A stretch of DNA of 64,000 nucleotides from a bacterium (GCA_029012425.1 JAQXMB010000168.1:1-64000); one strand, 5' to 3'; shown: positions 1 to 9,370, numbered from the stretch's first letter. A program made the numbers and translations. Notes: generated from the sequence alone by a model not told the origin.

Positions 1-136
1 ACTTCAGAGCCTGGCAGCTCGATTTCGTTTCACTTCATCTCGCTGAGGCTTCTCGCCTGCCTGACACATTCAAGAATTACCATGCTCAAACAAGTTTGGC
101 AGATAATTCTTAAATATATCAGCCATGCTCTGAAGT
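1..136. repeat. Nested inverted-repeat element at the left edge
   Basis: Bases 1-15 (ACTTCAGAGCCTGGC) match the reverse complement of 122-136 at 14 of 15 positions. Inside lies a second inverted pair, AAGAATTA (72-79) with TAATTCTT (104-111), and an inner CAAAC-AA-GTTTG stem (87-98). The outer repeat may continue to the left of the window. No convincing gene was seen in this stretch; the longest open frame (stop at 154) has no recognisable protein character. It could be a structured RNA, the terminator region of an upstream gene, or one end of a small palindromic (MITE-like) element. Confidence 0.45.
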
Positions 137-143
137 TAGCAAA

Positions 144-177
144 ATACAACTTGTAATGATGTGCATACAAGTTGTAT
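144..177. promoter_or_regulatory. Double palindromic operator of the arabinose operon
   Basis: ATACAACTTGTA (144-155) and TACAAGTTGTAT (166-177) are perfect reverse complements separated by 10 bp. Each arm also contains its own palindrome, TACAA-n-TTGTA, with centres 21 bp apart, about two helical turns. The half-sites ACTTGT and ACAAGT are those of AraR-type operators (Bacillus consensus ATTTGTACGTACAAAT), though the spacing differs. The right arm covers the -35 box of the operon promoter, as expected for a repressor site. The AraR-like protein encoded at 12035-13117 is the obvious candidate ligand (inference). Confidence 0.6.
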
Positions 178-199
178 GCTGATAACAGATTAATATTAT
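172..199 (+). promoter_or_regulatory. Probable promoter of the arabinose operon
   Basis: TTGTAT (172-177) and TATTAT (194-199) are separated by 16 bp and lie just upstream of a strong GGGGG ribosome-binding site and the ATG at 225. The -35 hexamer is inside the palindromic operator arm. Confidence 0.5.
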
Positions 200-224
200 T
201 ATTTTAATAAGGGGGTATTTCAAA

Positions 225-1820
225 ATGAGCAATGTAGCACAGGTAATTGAAGCAGGAAAAGCCGTACTTGGTATTGAGTTCGGTTCAACAAGAATTAAGG
301 CAGTTTTGGTTGACGATGCCAACAAGCCGATTGCATCAGGAGCGCATGACTGGGAGAATCAGTTGGTTGACGGTATCTGGACCTACAGTCTGGATGCAAT
401 CTGGGCAGGCTTACAGGATGCCTACAGCAAGCTAAAGGAAGATGTCAAGGCGCAGTATGGGGTGGATATCAAGAACCTTGCAGCAATCGGATTCTCCGCT
501 ATGATGCATGGTTACATGGCATTCGACAAGAATGACAATTTGCTTGTACCGTTCCGTACATGGCGTAATACCATCACGGAGCAGGCTTCCGAGGAGCTTA
601 CGAGCCTGTTACAGTTCCATATTCCTCAGAGATGGAGTGTTGCACACTTATATCAGGCAATCTTAAACGGCGAGGATCATGTGAAGGATATTACTTTCCA
701 GACCACATTGGCAGGTTACATTCACTGGCAGCTTTCCGGCGAAAAGGTTGTAGGAATCGGAGAGGCAGCAGGAATGTTTCCGATTGATTCAAAGACACGC
801 GATTACAATCAGTCAATGGTAGACAAGTTTGATGACAAGCTGGCAGAAAAAGGATTGTCATACAAGCTTCGTGAGATTTTCCCGAAGGTGCTCGTTGCAG
901 GAGAGAACGCCGGCAAGTTAACTGAGGAAGGTGCAAAGAAGTTGGATCCTTCCGGAATGCTTCAGGCCGGAATTCCGATGTGTCCTCCCGAGGGCGATGC
1001 AGGAACCGGTATGGTTGCTACCAATTCTGTAGCTGTTCGCACCGGTAATGTTTCAGCAGGAACCTCGGTATTTGCAATGGTAGTTCTCGAGGAGGACTTA
1101 AAGGCATTACATGAGGAGCTTGACATGGTTACCACGCCCGCAGGTGATGCGGTTGCAATGGTACACTGCAACAACTGCACTTCTGACTTAAATGCATGGG
1201 TGAACATTTTCAAGGAATTTGCAGAGAGCTTCGGCGTGGATGTAGACATGAACAAGCTGTTCGGAACACTTTATAACAAGGCATTAGAAGGTGACAAGGA
1301 CTGTGGCGGACTTCTTGCATACAACTACTTCTCCGGAGAGCATATCACCGGATTTAATGAGGGTCGTCCGTTATTCGCTCGCACGCCTGATGCAAAATTC
1401 AACCTTGCAAATTTCATGAGAGTCAATCTTTACACCTCACTTGGAGCACTCAAGGTTGGACTTGACATCCTCTTGAAGGAAGAAAATGTTAAGGTTGATT
1501 GTATCTATGGACATGGCGGACTGTTTAAGACCAAGGGTGTTGGTCAGGGAATTCTTGCGGCAGCAATGAACGCGCCGGTTGCAGTTATGGAGACCGCAGG
1601 CGAAGGCGGTGCATGGGGAATCGCACTTCTTGCTTCATATATGGTTCAGAAGGAAGCAACAGAAGGATTGGATGCATACTTGACCAACAAGGTATTTGCT
1701 GGTGAGACCGGAACAACGATGCAGCCGGATCCCGCAGATGTTGCAGGCTTTGATAAGTTTATTGAGCTTTACAAGGCCGGAATGCCGATTGAGGCAGCAG
1801 CAGTTGCTTCTATGAAATAG
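225..1820 (+). CDS. FGGY-family carbohydrate kinase, probable L-ribulokinase
   Basis: Sugar kinase of 531 residues with the two-domain FGGY fold. The N-terminal phosphate-binding motif [10 protein letters not shown] is at about residues 17-26; the C-terminal domain has [10 protein letters not shown] (about 429-438) and AGEGGAWG (about 458-465). It is the first gene of an operon with araA and araD, so the likely reaction is ATP-dependent conversion of L-ribulose to L-ribulose 5-phosphate in the cytosol. It does not look like classical AraB of about 560 residues; clostridia are known to use a non-orthologous ribulokinase (AraK) and this may be of that kind. Xylulokinase is the main alternative. 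The ATG follows a GGGGG ribosome-binding site and lies downstream of a palindromic operator. Confidence 0.85.
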   Translation: MSNVAQVIEAGKAVLGIEFGSTRIKAVLVDDANKPIASGAHDWENQLVDGIWTYSLDAIWAGLQDAYSKLKEDVKAQYGVDIKNLAAIGFSAMMHGYMAFDKNDNLLVPFRTWRNTITEQASEELTSLLQFHIPQRWSVAHLYQAILNGEDHVKDITFQTTLAGYIHWQLSGEKVVGIGEAAGMFPIDSKTRDYNQSMVDKFDDKLAEKGLSYKLREIFPKVLVAGENAGKLTEEGAKKLDPSGMLQAGIPMCPPEGDAGTGMVATNSVAVRTGNVSAGTSVFAMVVLEEDLKALHEELDMVTTPAGDAVAMVHCNNCTSDLNAWVNIFKEFAESFGVDVDMNKLFGTLYNKALEGDKDCGGLLAYNYFSGEHITGFNEGRPLFARTPDAKFNLANFMRVNLYTSLGALKVGLDILLKEENVKVDCIYGHGGLFKTKGVGQGILAAAMNAPVAVMETAGEGGAWGIALLASYMVQKEATEGLDAYLTNKVFAGETGTTMQPDPADVAGFDKFIELYKAGMPIEAAAVASMK

Positions 1821-1827
1821 AAAAAAC

Positions 1828-1881
1828 GATGTAACGGTTCAGATTTCATTGTGAAAAATCTTTGATCTGAATAGTTACATC
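1828..1881 (+). other. Large hairpin in the kinase-araA intergenic region
   Basis: GATGTAAC (1828-1835) pairs with GTTACATC (1874-1881), and TTCAGAT (1838-1844) with ATCTGAA (1865-1871), separated by a 2x2 internal loop. No T run follows, so an mRNA-stabilising or processing element is more likely than a terminator. Confidence 0.5.
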
Positions 1882-1917
1882 TTATAAGAGAGATATTGAA
1901 ATCAGGAGGATATAGAA

Positions 1918-3414
1918 ATGTTAAAAACCAAAAGCTACAAATTCTGGTTTTGTACCGGATCACAGGATCTCTACGGAGATGAGTGCTTAAGCCATGTTGC
2001 AGAGCACTCAAAGATTATCGTTGAAAAACTCAACGCATCAGGCGTGCTTCCTTACGAAGTTGTATGGAAACCTACGCTGATTACCAACGAGTTAATCCGT
2101 AAGACCTTCAATGAGGCAAATATGGATGAGGAGTGTGCAGGTGTTATCACATGGATGCATACCTTCTCACCTGCGAAATCATGGATCATCGGATTACAGG
2201 AGTTCCGCAAGCCGCTGTTACACTTACATACACAGTTCAACGAGGAGATTCCTTACGATGAAATCGATATGGATTTCATGAATGAAAACCAGTCTGCACA
2301 CGGAGATCGCGAGTACGGACATATCGTTACCCGTATGGGCATTGAGCGCAAGGTAATCGTAGGACACTGGTCAGATGTAACCGTTCAGGAGCGTATGGCA
2401 AGCTGGATGCGCACAGCAGTCGGTGTCATCGAGAGCAGTCATATCCGTGTGATGAGAGTTGCAGATAATATGCGCAATGTTGCCGTAACGGAAGGCGATA
2501 AGGTGGAAGCGCAGCTCAAATTCGGCTGGGAGATTGATGCATATCCGGTAAATGAAATTGCAGAGTCAGTTGCAGCTGTATCAGCAGCTGATACAAACGC
2601 TCTGGTTGAAGAGTACTACAGCAAGTACGACATCTTATTAGAGGGTCGTGATCCCGAAGAGTTCAGAAAGCATGTCGCAGTTCAGGCTCAGATCGAGCTG
2701 GGATTCGAGCGTTTCCTGGATGAGAAAAACTATCACGCAATTGTCACACACTTCGGAGATCTCGGTGCGTTGCAGCAGCTTCCCGGACTTGCAATCCAAA
2801 GACTTATGGAAAAGGGTTACGGATTCGGAGCAGAAGGTGACTGGAAGGTAGCAGCAATGGTTCGCCTGATGAAGATTATGACAGAGGGTAAGAAGGATGC
2901 GAAGGGAACTTCCATGCTTGAGGATTATACCTACAATCTTGTAAAGGGCAAAGAAGGAATTCTTCAGGCACACATGCTTGAGATTTGCCCGAGTATCGCA
3001 GACGGTCCGATCAGTATCAAATGCCAGCCGCTTTCCATGGGTAACAGAGAAGATCCGGCAAGACTTGTATTTACTTCAAAGGAGGGTGCAGGTATTGCGA
3101 CATCACTCATCGATCTTGGAAACCGCTTCCGCTTAATTATTCAGGATGTTGATTGCAAGAAGGTAGAAAAGCCGATGCCGAAGCTTCCGGTAGCTACCAA
3201 CTTCTGGACACCCCAGCCCGATTTCTACACAGGAACCGAGGCGTGGATTCTTGCAGGTGGCGCACATCATACTGCATTTACCTATGATCTTACCGCAGAA
3301 CAGATGGGTGACTGGGCAGCAGCAATGGGTATTGAGGCTGTATACATTGACAAGAATACCAACATCAGAGACTTCAAGAAAGATCTGATGCTCGGAAGTG
3401 TCTTTTATAAATAA
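1918..3414 (+). CDS. araA: L-arabinose isomerase
   Basis: Cytosolic, metal-dependent isomerase that converts L-arabinose to L-ribulose, the first step of the pathway. The 498-residue length is typical. The N-terminus has the family pattern FWFCTGSQDLYGDE (about residues 9-22), and the substrate and metal region is recognisable: GFGAEGDWKVAA near residue 302, the HMLEICPS segment near 353 and GGAHHTAF near 447, together supplying the Glu/Glu/His/His metal ligands known for the family. An AGGAGG ribosome-binding site precedes the ATG. It follows the kinase by 97 bp holding a large hairpin. Confidence 0.97.
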   Translation: MLKTKSYKFWFCTGSQDLYGDECLSHVAEHSKIIVEKLNASGVLPYEVVWKPTLITNELIRKTFNEANMDEECAGVITWMHTFSPAKSWIIGLQEFRKPLLHLHTQFNEEIPYDEIDMDFMNENQSAHGDREYGHIVTRMGIERKVIVGHWSDVTVQERMASWMRTAVGVIESSHIRVMRVADNMRNVAVTEGDKVEAQLKFGWEIDAYPVNEIAESVAAVSAADTNALVEEYYSKYDILLEGRDPEEFRKHVAVQAQIELGFERFLDEKNYHAIVTHFGDLGALQQLPGLAIQRLMEKGYGFGAEGDWKVAAMVRLMKIMTEGKKDAKGTSMLEDYTYNLVKGKEGILQAHMLEICPSIADGPISIKCQPLSMGNREDPARLVFTSKEGAGIATSLIDLGNRFRLIIQDVDCKKVEKPMPKLPVATNFWTPQPDFYTGTEAWILAGGAHHTAFTYDLTAEQMGDWAAAMGIEAVYIDKNTNIRDFKKDLMLGSVFYK

Positions 3415-3537
3415 AAGCCAATTGTGCAAAAATCGAAAGAATTAGCATAAAATTGTACGATTCTGACACTTTACAGTGGTTGTGAAAAGTTGCATACTGA
3501 TAATTGATGAAATATAAAAGAAAAGGAGAACAAAGCA

Positions 3538-4191
3538 ATGAAATTTTTTATTGATACAGCGAATGTAGAGGATATTCGTAAGGCAAATGACATGGGTGTT
3601 ATCTGTGGTGTTACAACCAACCCTTCACTGATCGCAAAAGAGGGTCGTGATTTCAATGAGGTAATCAAGGAGATTACGACAATCGTTGACGGACCGATCA
3701 GCGGTGAGGTTAAGGCTACTACTGTTGATGCAGAGGGCATGATTGCAGAGGGTCGTGAAATTGCCAAGATCCATCCCAATATGGTAGTTAAGATTCCTAT
3801 GACTGTTGAAGGTCTTAAGGCTACCAAGGTTCTTTCCGCTGAGGGAATCAAGACCAATGTTACATTGATCTTCTCTGCAAATCAGGCACTTTTAGCTGCA
3901 AGAGCAGGTGCTACCTATGTATCTCCCTTCCTTGGAAGATTGGATGACATCAGCCAGCCCGGTATCAACTTAATCGAGGATATCGTTCAGATTTTCGACA
4001 ACTACGGAATTGAGACAGAGATTATCGCTGCTTCTGTAAGAAATCCGATTCATGTAACCGATTGTGCACTTGCAGGTGCTGATATCGCAACTGTTCCTTA
4101 TGGCGTAATTGAGCAGATGACAAAGCATCCTTTGACCGATCAGGGTATTGAGAAATTCCAGAAGGATTACAAGGCAGTATTCGGAGAGTAA
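3538..4191 (+). CDS. Transaldolase / fructose-6-phosphate aldolase-like protein
   Basis: Class I aldolase of the short (217-residue) TalC/FSA type. It starts with [10 protein letters not shown] and carries GVTTNPSL (about 24-31); the Schiff-base lysine is predicted at Lys85 in VVKIPMT, the same position as in E. coli FSA. In this operon it most likely acts as the transaldolase of the non-oxidative pentose phosphate pathway, moving a dihydroxyacetone unit between sugar phosphates made from arabinose. Fructose-6-phosphate aldolase activity is the alternative and cannot be told apart by eye. The ATG has an AAGGAG ribosome-binding site. Confidence 0.9.
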   Translation: MKFFIDTANVEDIRKANDMGVICGVTTNPSLIAKEGRDFNEVIKEITTIVDGPISGEVKATTVDAEGMIAEGREIAKIHPNMVVKIPMTVEGLKATKVLSAEGIKTNVTLIFSANQALLAARAGATYVSPFLGRLDDISQPGINLIEDIVQIFDNYGIETEIIAASVRNPIHVTDCALAGADIATVPYGVIEQMTKHPLTDQGIEKFQKDYKAVFGE

Positions 4192-4230
4192 TCAGAACGG
4201 AAAGTACATAATTTAGAAGGAGAAAAAATC

Positions 4231-5067
4231 ATGAACAAGCTTGAACTTCAGAAAATGGCTGTTGAAGTTCGCAAAGGTATCATCGAGGGTGTTCATTCTG
4301 CAAAGGCCGGACACCCCGGTGGATCACTTTCAGCAGCAGATATTTTTACCTATCTTTATTTTGAGGAGATGAATATCGATCCGAAGAACCCGAAGAGTCC
4401 TGACCGTGACCGTTTTGTATTATCTAAGGGTCATACAGCTCCCGGATTATATTCTGCACTTGCACATCGCGGATATTTCCCGGTAGAGGATCTGCTTACA
4501 CTTCGTCATACCGGTTCATACCTGCAGGGACATCCGGATATGAAGCATATTCCCGGTGTTGATATGTCTTCCGGCTCACTTGGACAGGGACTTTCAACAG
4601 CTTGCGGTATGGCAATGGCAGCAAAGCTTAACAAGAAAGATTATCGTGTTTATTCTCTTTGCGGAGACGGTGAGATTCAGGAGGGACAGATTTGGGAGGC
4701 AGCAATGTTCGCAGGCTTCCGCAAGTTAGACAACCTGTGTGTTATCGTTGATAACAATAATCTTCAGATTGACGGTGCGATTGATGAAGTATGTTCACCG
4801 TATCCGATTGATAAGAAATTTGAAAGCTTCAATTTCCATGTAATCAATGTTGACGGAAATGATATGGATGCGTTGAAGGCTGCTTTTGATGAGGCAAAGG
4901 CAACCAAGGGAATGCCCACAGCAATCATTGCAAAGACTGTAAAGGGCAAGGGCGTTTCATTTATGGAGAATAATGCCGGATGGCATGGAAAAGCTCCGAA
5001 TGATGAGGAGTTTGAAATGGCCATGGAAGAATTAAGAAAGGCAGGTGAAGCATTGTGTCAGAAGTAA
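4231..5067 (+). CDS. Transketolase, N-terminal (thiamine diphosphate-binding) subunit
   Basis: First half of a split transketolase, 278 residues. It has the conserved GHPGGSLSAADI (about 28-39), SKGHTAPGLYSAL (about 70-82) and the thiamine diphosphate/metal motif GDGEIQEGQIWEA followed by DNNNLQIDG (about 148-182). Together with the next protein it forms the heteromeric enzyme that moves two-carbon units between pentose and triose/hexose phosphates. Split transketolases are common in Clostridia. Its stop codon overlaps the start of the partner gene by 13 bp, which implies translational coupling and balanced subunits. Confidence 0.95.
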   Translation: MNKLELQKMAVEVRKGIIEGVHSAKAGHPGGSLSAADIFTYLYFEEMNIDPKNPKSPDRDRFVLSKGHTAPGLYSALAHRGYFPVEDLLTLRHTGSYLQGHPDMKHIPGVDMSSGSLGQGLSTACGMAMAAKLNKKDYRVYSLCGDGEIQEGQIWEAAMFAGFRKLDNLCVIVDNNNLQIDGAIDEVCSPYPIDKKFESFNFHVINVDGNDMDALKAAFDEAKATKGMPTAIIAKTVKGKGVSFMENNAGWHGKAPNDEEFEMAMEELRKAGEALCQK

Positions 5068-5996
5068 TTAAAATCGCAACAAGAGACAGCTACGGCAATG
5101 CTTTAGTTGAGCTCGGAAAAGAACATGAGAATTTAATCGTTCTCGATGCAGATCTTGCAGCAGCAACAAAGACTGGCGTTTTCAAAAAGGCTTTTCCTGA
5201 GCGCCATATTGACTGCGGAATTGCTGAGGCAAATATGACAGGTATTGCAGCAGGTATGTCTACTTGCGGAATGGTACCTTTTGTAAGTACATTTGCAATG
5301 TTTGCAGCCGGTCGTTCTTTTGAGCAGGTGCGTAATTCCATCGGATATCCGCACTTAAATGTAAAAATCGGTGCAACTCATGCCGGAATCTCAGTAGGTG
5401 AGGACGGAGCAACACATCAGTGTAATGAAGATATTGCATTGATGCGTGCAATTCCCGGAATGGTAGTTATCAATCCGAGTGATGATATTGAGGCAAAGGC
5501 AGCAGTTAAGGCTGCATATGAGTATGAGGGACCTGTTTACTTAAGATTTGGTCGTCTCGCAGTTCCGGTAATCAATGACAATGCTGATTATAAGTTTGAG
5601 ATTGGCAAGGGTGTTGAGCTGCGCGACGGTAAGGATTGCACAATCATTGCTACCGGACTTTGTGTATGTGAGGCGCTTGATGCGGCAGAGAAGCTTGCGG
5701 CAGAGGGAATCGATGCACAGGTCATCAACATTCATACCATCAAGCCGTTGGATGAGGAGCTTGTAATCGCAGCAGCGAAAAAGACCGGACGCATCTTCAC
5801 GGTTGAGGAGCATTCAATTATCGGTGGTCTCGGTGCAGCAGTCAGCGAGTGCTTAAGCGAGAAGTGCCCGACAAAGGTTACCCGCATCGGTGTGAATGAT
5901 GTATTTGGCGAATCGGGTCCTGCGAAGGAACTGTTACATAAGTATAAACTTGACGCTGATGGAATCGCTGAGAGAGTTTTGTCTGAGATGAAATAG
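5055..5996 (+). CDS. Transketolase, C-terminal (pyrimidine-binding) subunit
   Basis: Second half of the split transketolase, 313 residues, with the pyrimidine-binding domain ([11 protein letters not shown], then [15 protein letters not shown] with the catalytic Glu) and the C-terminal transketolase domain ([25 protein letters not shown]). The start is a GTG at 5055 inside the end of the previous gene, preceded by AGGTGAAG. A stop-to-start gap of only 10 bp leads to araD, so the pentose phosphate and arabinose genes are one transcription unit. Confidence 0.95.
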   Translation: MSEVIKIATRDSYGNALVELGKEHENLIVLDADLAAATKTGVFKKAFPERHIDCGIAEANMTGIAAGMSTCGMVPFVSTFAMFAAGRSFEQVRNSIGYPHLNVKIGATHAGISVGEDGATHQCNEDIALMRAIPGMVVINPSDDIEAKAAVKAAYEYEGPVYLRFGRLAVPVINDNADYKFEIGKGVELRDGKDCTIIATGLCVCEALDAAEKLAAEGIDAQVINIHTIKPLDEELVIAAAKKTGRIFTVEEHSIIGGLGAAVSECLSEKCPTKVTRIGVNDVFGESGPAKELLHKYKLDADGIAERVLSEMK

Positions 5997-6006
5997 GAGA
6001 GAACGC

Positions 6007-6699
6007 ATGTTAGAGCAGTTGAAAAAAGAGGTCTATGAAGCAAACATGGAGCTTCCCCGCAGAGGACTGATTACCTATACATGGGGCAATGTAAGCGGAA
6101 GAGACCGCGAGACCGGATACTTCGTGATCAAGCCCAGTGGCGTGGATTACGATGCGCTGACTCCGGACGATATGGTTGTTATGGATTTGGACGGAAACAA
6201 GATTGAAGGAAAGTATAAGCCTTCTTCTGATACAGCAACGCATATCGAATTATATAAAAAGTATGATGAGATTGGTGGTATTGTGCATACGCATTCACCT
6301 GAGGCGGTTGCATGGGCACAGGCCGGAAGAGATATCCCTCTGTATGGAACCACTCATGCGGATTACTTCCTCGGAGCGATTCCCTGTGCAAGAAACTTAA
6401 CCACCGAAGAAATCAATGATGCATATGAGAAGAATACAGGTGCTGTGATTATTGAGACCTTTGAGACACGAGGAATTCAGCCGATGTATACACCGGCAGT
6501 TCTCTGCCAGAACCATGGACCTTTTACATGGGGTAAGGATGCAGCGGAAGCTGTTCATAATGCGGTTGTACTCGAAGAGGTTGCAAAGATGGCGCGCAAT
6601 ACGGAGATGATTAATCCGAATGTGAAGCCTGCTCCCGACAGCATTAAAGAAAAGCATTTCTATCGTAAGCATGGCGAGAATGCCTACTATGGTCAGTAA
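6007..6699 (+). CDS. araD: L-ribulose-5-phosphate 4-epimerase
   Basis: Class II aldolase-fold, zinc-dependent epimerase that converts L-ribulose 5-phosphate to D-xylulose 5-phosphate and so joins the arabinose route to the pentose phosphate pathway. At 230 residues it is full length. Family motifs are GNVSGRD (about 28-34), KPSGVDYD (about 43-50), the zinc ligands in [12 protein letters not shown] (about 97-108) and the later QNHGPFTWG (about 171-179). The ATG has a GGAGAG ribosome-binding site. The C-terminal codons for YYGQ and the stop are repeated in frame 36 bp further on, after the stop codon (see the repeat entry). Confidence 0.96.
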   Translation: MLEQLKKEVYEANMELPRRGLITYTWGNVSGRDRETGYFVIKPSGVDYDALTPDDMVVMDLDGNKIEGKYKPSSDTATHIELYKKYDEIGGIVHTHSPEAVAWAQAGRDIPLYGTTHADYFLGAIPCARNLTTEEINDAYEKNTGAVIIETFETRGIQPMYTPAVLCQNHGPFTWGKDAAEAVHNAVVLEEVAKMARNTEMINPNVKPAPDSIKEKHFYRKHGENAYYGQ

Positions 6700-6744
6700 A
6701 CTGACCATAGTCAAAAAGGCTATTATGGACAGTAAACTGACTAC
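6685..6744 (+). repeat. Tandem repeat of the araD tail, first copy forming a 12-bp hairpin
   Basis: The codons for Tyr-Tyr-Gly-Gln-stop plus ACTGAC occur at 6685-6705 and again, in the same frame, at 6721-6741; the period is 36 bp and the two copies differ mainly at synonymous third positions (TAC/TAT, GGT/GGA). The first copy is also a hairpin, ACTATGGTCAGT (6686-6697) with ACTGACCATAGT (6700-6711). No T run follows, so it is not a standard terminator. Confidence 0.7.
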
Positions 6745-6774
6745 GAACAATATAACGATTAAGGAGAAGGGAAA

Positions 6775-7821
6775 ATGAGCAAAGCGAGCTTTGGAAAGAC
6801 TACCGATGGCAGAGAGGTTACCAAATATACCTTGAAGAATGCTGCCGGTATGGAGGTAGATTTAATTGATTTGGGTGCATCGATTGTCGCTGTCAGAGTT
6901 GCTGACAAAAACGGGGATGTAAAGGATGTCGTACTCGGATACGACACTCCTGCAGATTATCAGAATGTACGCGGTTATCTCGGAGCAGTCATCGGACGAA
7001 ACGGAAACCGTATTGACAAGGCAAAGTTTTCCATTGATGGTGTAGAGTATCAGTTGGAGGTAAATGATAACGAGAACAACCTTCACAGCGGAAAAGACGG
7101 CTTCCATGCAATGATCTGGAATGTTGCTGAGGCGGATGACTCGCATGTAAAGATGACTTTGGTAAGTCCGGACGGACATCAGGGCTTCCCCGGAAACATG
7201 GATGTATCCATCACCTATACGCTGACAGAGGATTGCGGATTAGAGCTTTCTTATCGCGCAACAACTGATAAGACAACAGTTGCAAACTTCACCAATCATG
7301 CATATTTCAATCTGGATGGTCATGAGAGCGGAAGCGCAGAGGATCAGGAGCTTGAGCTTTTGGCATCTTACTATACTCCTGTCATTGACAGCCAGGCAAT
7401 TCCGACCGGAGAGATTGCATCTGTATCTGATACTCCGATGGATTTCCGCAAGATGACCAGAATCGGTGACAGAATCAACGACGATTTCGAGCAGCTCGTA
7501 TTCGTTGGCGGATATGACCACAACTATGTGCTTGATAAAGCGGATGGAACGATGCAGCTTGCTGCAAGAGCAAGATCTGTCAAGTCAGGCATCCAGATGG
7601 ATGTTTACACCAACTGTGTGGGAATTCAGTTCTACGCCGGAAACTTTGTTGGCGGACAGACCGGTAAGGGTGGTGTTGAATATGGCAAGCGTCAGGGCTT
7701 CTGCCTTGAAACACAGTACTTCCCGAACTCAGTAAATGAGAAGAACTTTGAGCAGCCGTTCTTAAAGCCCGGCGAAGTATATGAGTCAACAACAAAATAT
7801 GTATTTTCTGTTGCTCAGTAA
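6775..7821 (+). CDS. galM: Aldose 1-epimerase (mutarotase)
   Basis: Galactose-mutarotase-fold enzyme, 348 residues, that interconverts alpha and beta anomers of free aldoses. It has the family patterns GRNGNRID (about 78-85), NLHSGKDGFH (about 102-111), the catalytic His in TNHAYFNL (about 175-182) and the catalytic Glu in GFCLETQYFPN (about 304-314). There is no signal peptide, so it acts in the cytosol, presumably supplying the arabinose anomer preferred by AraA. An AAGGAGAAGG ribosome-binding site precedes the ATG. It is the last gene of the operon; a strong terminator follows. Confidence 0.95.
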   Translation: MSKASFGKTTDGREVTKYTLKNAAGMEVDLIDLGASIVAVRVADKNGDVKDVVLGYDTPADYQNVRGYLGAVIGRNGNRIDKAKFSIDGVEYQLEVNDNENNLHSGKDGFHAMIWNVAEADDSHVKMTLVSPDGHQGFPGNMDVSITYTLTEDCGLELSYRATTDKTTVANFTNHAYFNLDGHESGSAEDQELELLASYYTPVIDSQAIPTGEIASVSDTPMDFRKMTRIGDRINDDFEQLVFVGGYDHNYVLDKADGTMQLAARARSVKSGIQMDVYTNCVGIQFYAGNFVGGQTGKGGVEYGKRQGFCLETQYFPNSVNEKNFEQPFLKPGEVYESTTKYVFSVAQ

Positions 7822-7836
7822 GTGATGTGTAAAAAT

Positions 7837-7874
7837 AAAAGGACAGCTTTCTCTTTCGGGAAGCTGTCCTTTTT
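7837..7874 (+). terminator. Intrinsic terminator after galM
   Basis: GGACAGCTT (7841-7849) pairs with AAGCTGTCC (7861-7869), followed by a T run. It ends the arabinose operon only 15 bp before the start codon of the histidine kinase. Confidence 0.9.
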
Positions 7875-7888
7875 GTTATAATGAGACT

Positions 7889-9370
7889 ATGAGTAAAGAA
7901 CGAAGACAAACATCATTAAAATCAAAGTTAATAATGCTTGTAACGATTGCGTTAGTTCCGTCGTTTGCACTGGCAATCAGTATTCTTTTGTCCATGTATA
8001 ATTACAGCAAAGCATATGATGAGATTATCAGTAACATGACGATCGCCAATAGCTACAACCTAAACTTTAAAGATGAATTGGATGAGAGTATTTATCGTCT
8101 GGTTGCCGGAAGTATTACACTTGAGAGCATTGAGGAAGATGATTCCGTAAGCAATCCGTATCAGCTCACGAGAGAGCTCCGTCGCGACTTTGAGGCGCTG
8201 GTTGCGATTACAACCGATCGTGAGAGTGAATTGTGGCTGCAGAGTCTGCTTCGAAATCTGGATACGCTTGAAAATCGTATTGATGATATCATGTATAACC
8301 TTGAGGAAGGCGGACATTACGATGAAAATATCGTGATGCTGGATAACAATATCTATATTCTGACTGAGCTGGTACAGGATGACATTCAGTACTATATTTA
8401 TTATCAGACGAAGAGTATCGAGCATTTAAAGGCGCAGCTGAATGTTCAGATGCATCAATTTATCATGGTATTTGCAATCATCGCGGCACTGATCCTTGCG
8501 CTTGTTTTGGGATTTTCGGCACAGATTGTATCGGGAATTACAGGACCGGTAGCGAGACTGGCTCAGGTGACACAGGAGGTGGCAAGCGGAAAGCTGTCTG
8601 CAAGGGCAAGCGCGGATGGGCCGACAGAGATTGCGGAACTGGCTGCTTCTGTAAATGATATGACCGCACATCTGGATGTTATGATGGATAAAATCAAAGA
8701 GGATGAGCGAAAAATGCGTCATGCAGAGCTTCGTCTTCTTCAGGAACAGATCAATCCGCACTTCTTATATAATACACTGGATACAATTATCTGGCTGATT
8801 GAGGGAAATTCTCCGGAGGAAGCTGTGGATATGGTTGTCTCGCTGTCACAGTTTTTCCGCTTAGTATTAAGTCATGGAAAAGAGTATATCTCGATTCGCG
8901 ATGAGGAGCAGCATATTCGAAGCTATCTGAAAATCCAGCAGGCGAGGTATCACGATATTTTGGAATACGAGATATCCATTGATCCGGAAATATATCCGTA
9001 TACGATACTGAAGCTGACACTTCAGCCGCTTGTGGAGAATGCGCTTTACCATGGAATCAAATACAAGCGGGCCATGGGTAAAATTACAGTCACAGGCCGG
9101 CTGGACAACAAACGAATTATTCTCACTGTCTCCGATAACGGCGTTGGTATGGATCAGGAAAAACTGACTCAGCTGTGCCGGGAGATCGAGCGTCCCTGCA
9201 AGGATACAGAGGGTGGTTTTGGTCTGGCGAATGTGAATGAGCGGATTCGTATGAATTTCGGATCCTACTATGGTATGGCAATCAGCTCGGTGCCGGGAGA
9301 GGGAACAACGGTTACTGTTGTGATCCCGGCAGTCCCGATTGAACAGGAAGGAGAGGTGCGTCATGAATAA
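7889..9370 (+). CDS. YesM-type sensor histidine kinase
   Basis: Membrane sensor kinase of the LytS/YesM (His_kinase) family, 493 residues. Transmembrane segments lie at about 14-34 and 186-209 with a helical extracellular region between; a HAMP domain follows (about 210-265), then the phospho-acceptor motif EQINPHFLYNTLD with His291, and an HATPase_c domain (PLVENALYHG N-box, SDNGVGM, GGFGLANVNERI). It is coupled by an 8-bp overlap to a YtfQ-like binding protein and then to a YesN-type regulator, so it probably reads the sugar-bound state of that protein. The start is uncertain: a TATAAT box (7877-7882) is only 6 bp before the ATG and no clear ribosome-binding site is seen. Confidence 0.9.
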   Translation: MSKERRQTSLKSKLIMLVTIALVPSFALAISILLSMYNYSKAYDEIISNMTIANSYNLNFKDELDESIYRLVAGSITLESIEEDDSVSNPYQLTRELRRDFEALVAITTDRESELWLQSLLRNLDTLENRIDDIMYNLEEGGHYDENIVMLDNNIYILTELVQDDIQYYIYYQTKSIEHLKAQLNVQMHQFIMVFAIIAALILALVLGFSAQIVSGITGPVARLAQVTQEVASGKLSARASADGPTEIAELAASVNDMTAHLDVMMDKIKEDERKMRHAELRLLQEQINPHFLYNTLDTIIWLIEGNSPEEAVDMVVSLSQFFRLVLSHGKEYISIRDEEQHIRSYLKIQQARYHDILEYEISIDPEIYPYTILKLTLQPLVENALYHGIKYKRAMGKITVTGRLDNKRIILTVSDNGVGMDQEKLTQLCREIERPCKDTEGGFGLANVNERIRMNFGSYYGMAISSVPGEGTTVTVVIPAVPIEQEGEVRHE

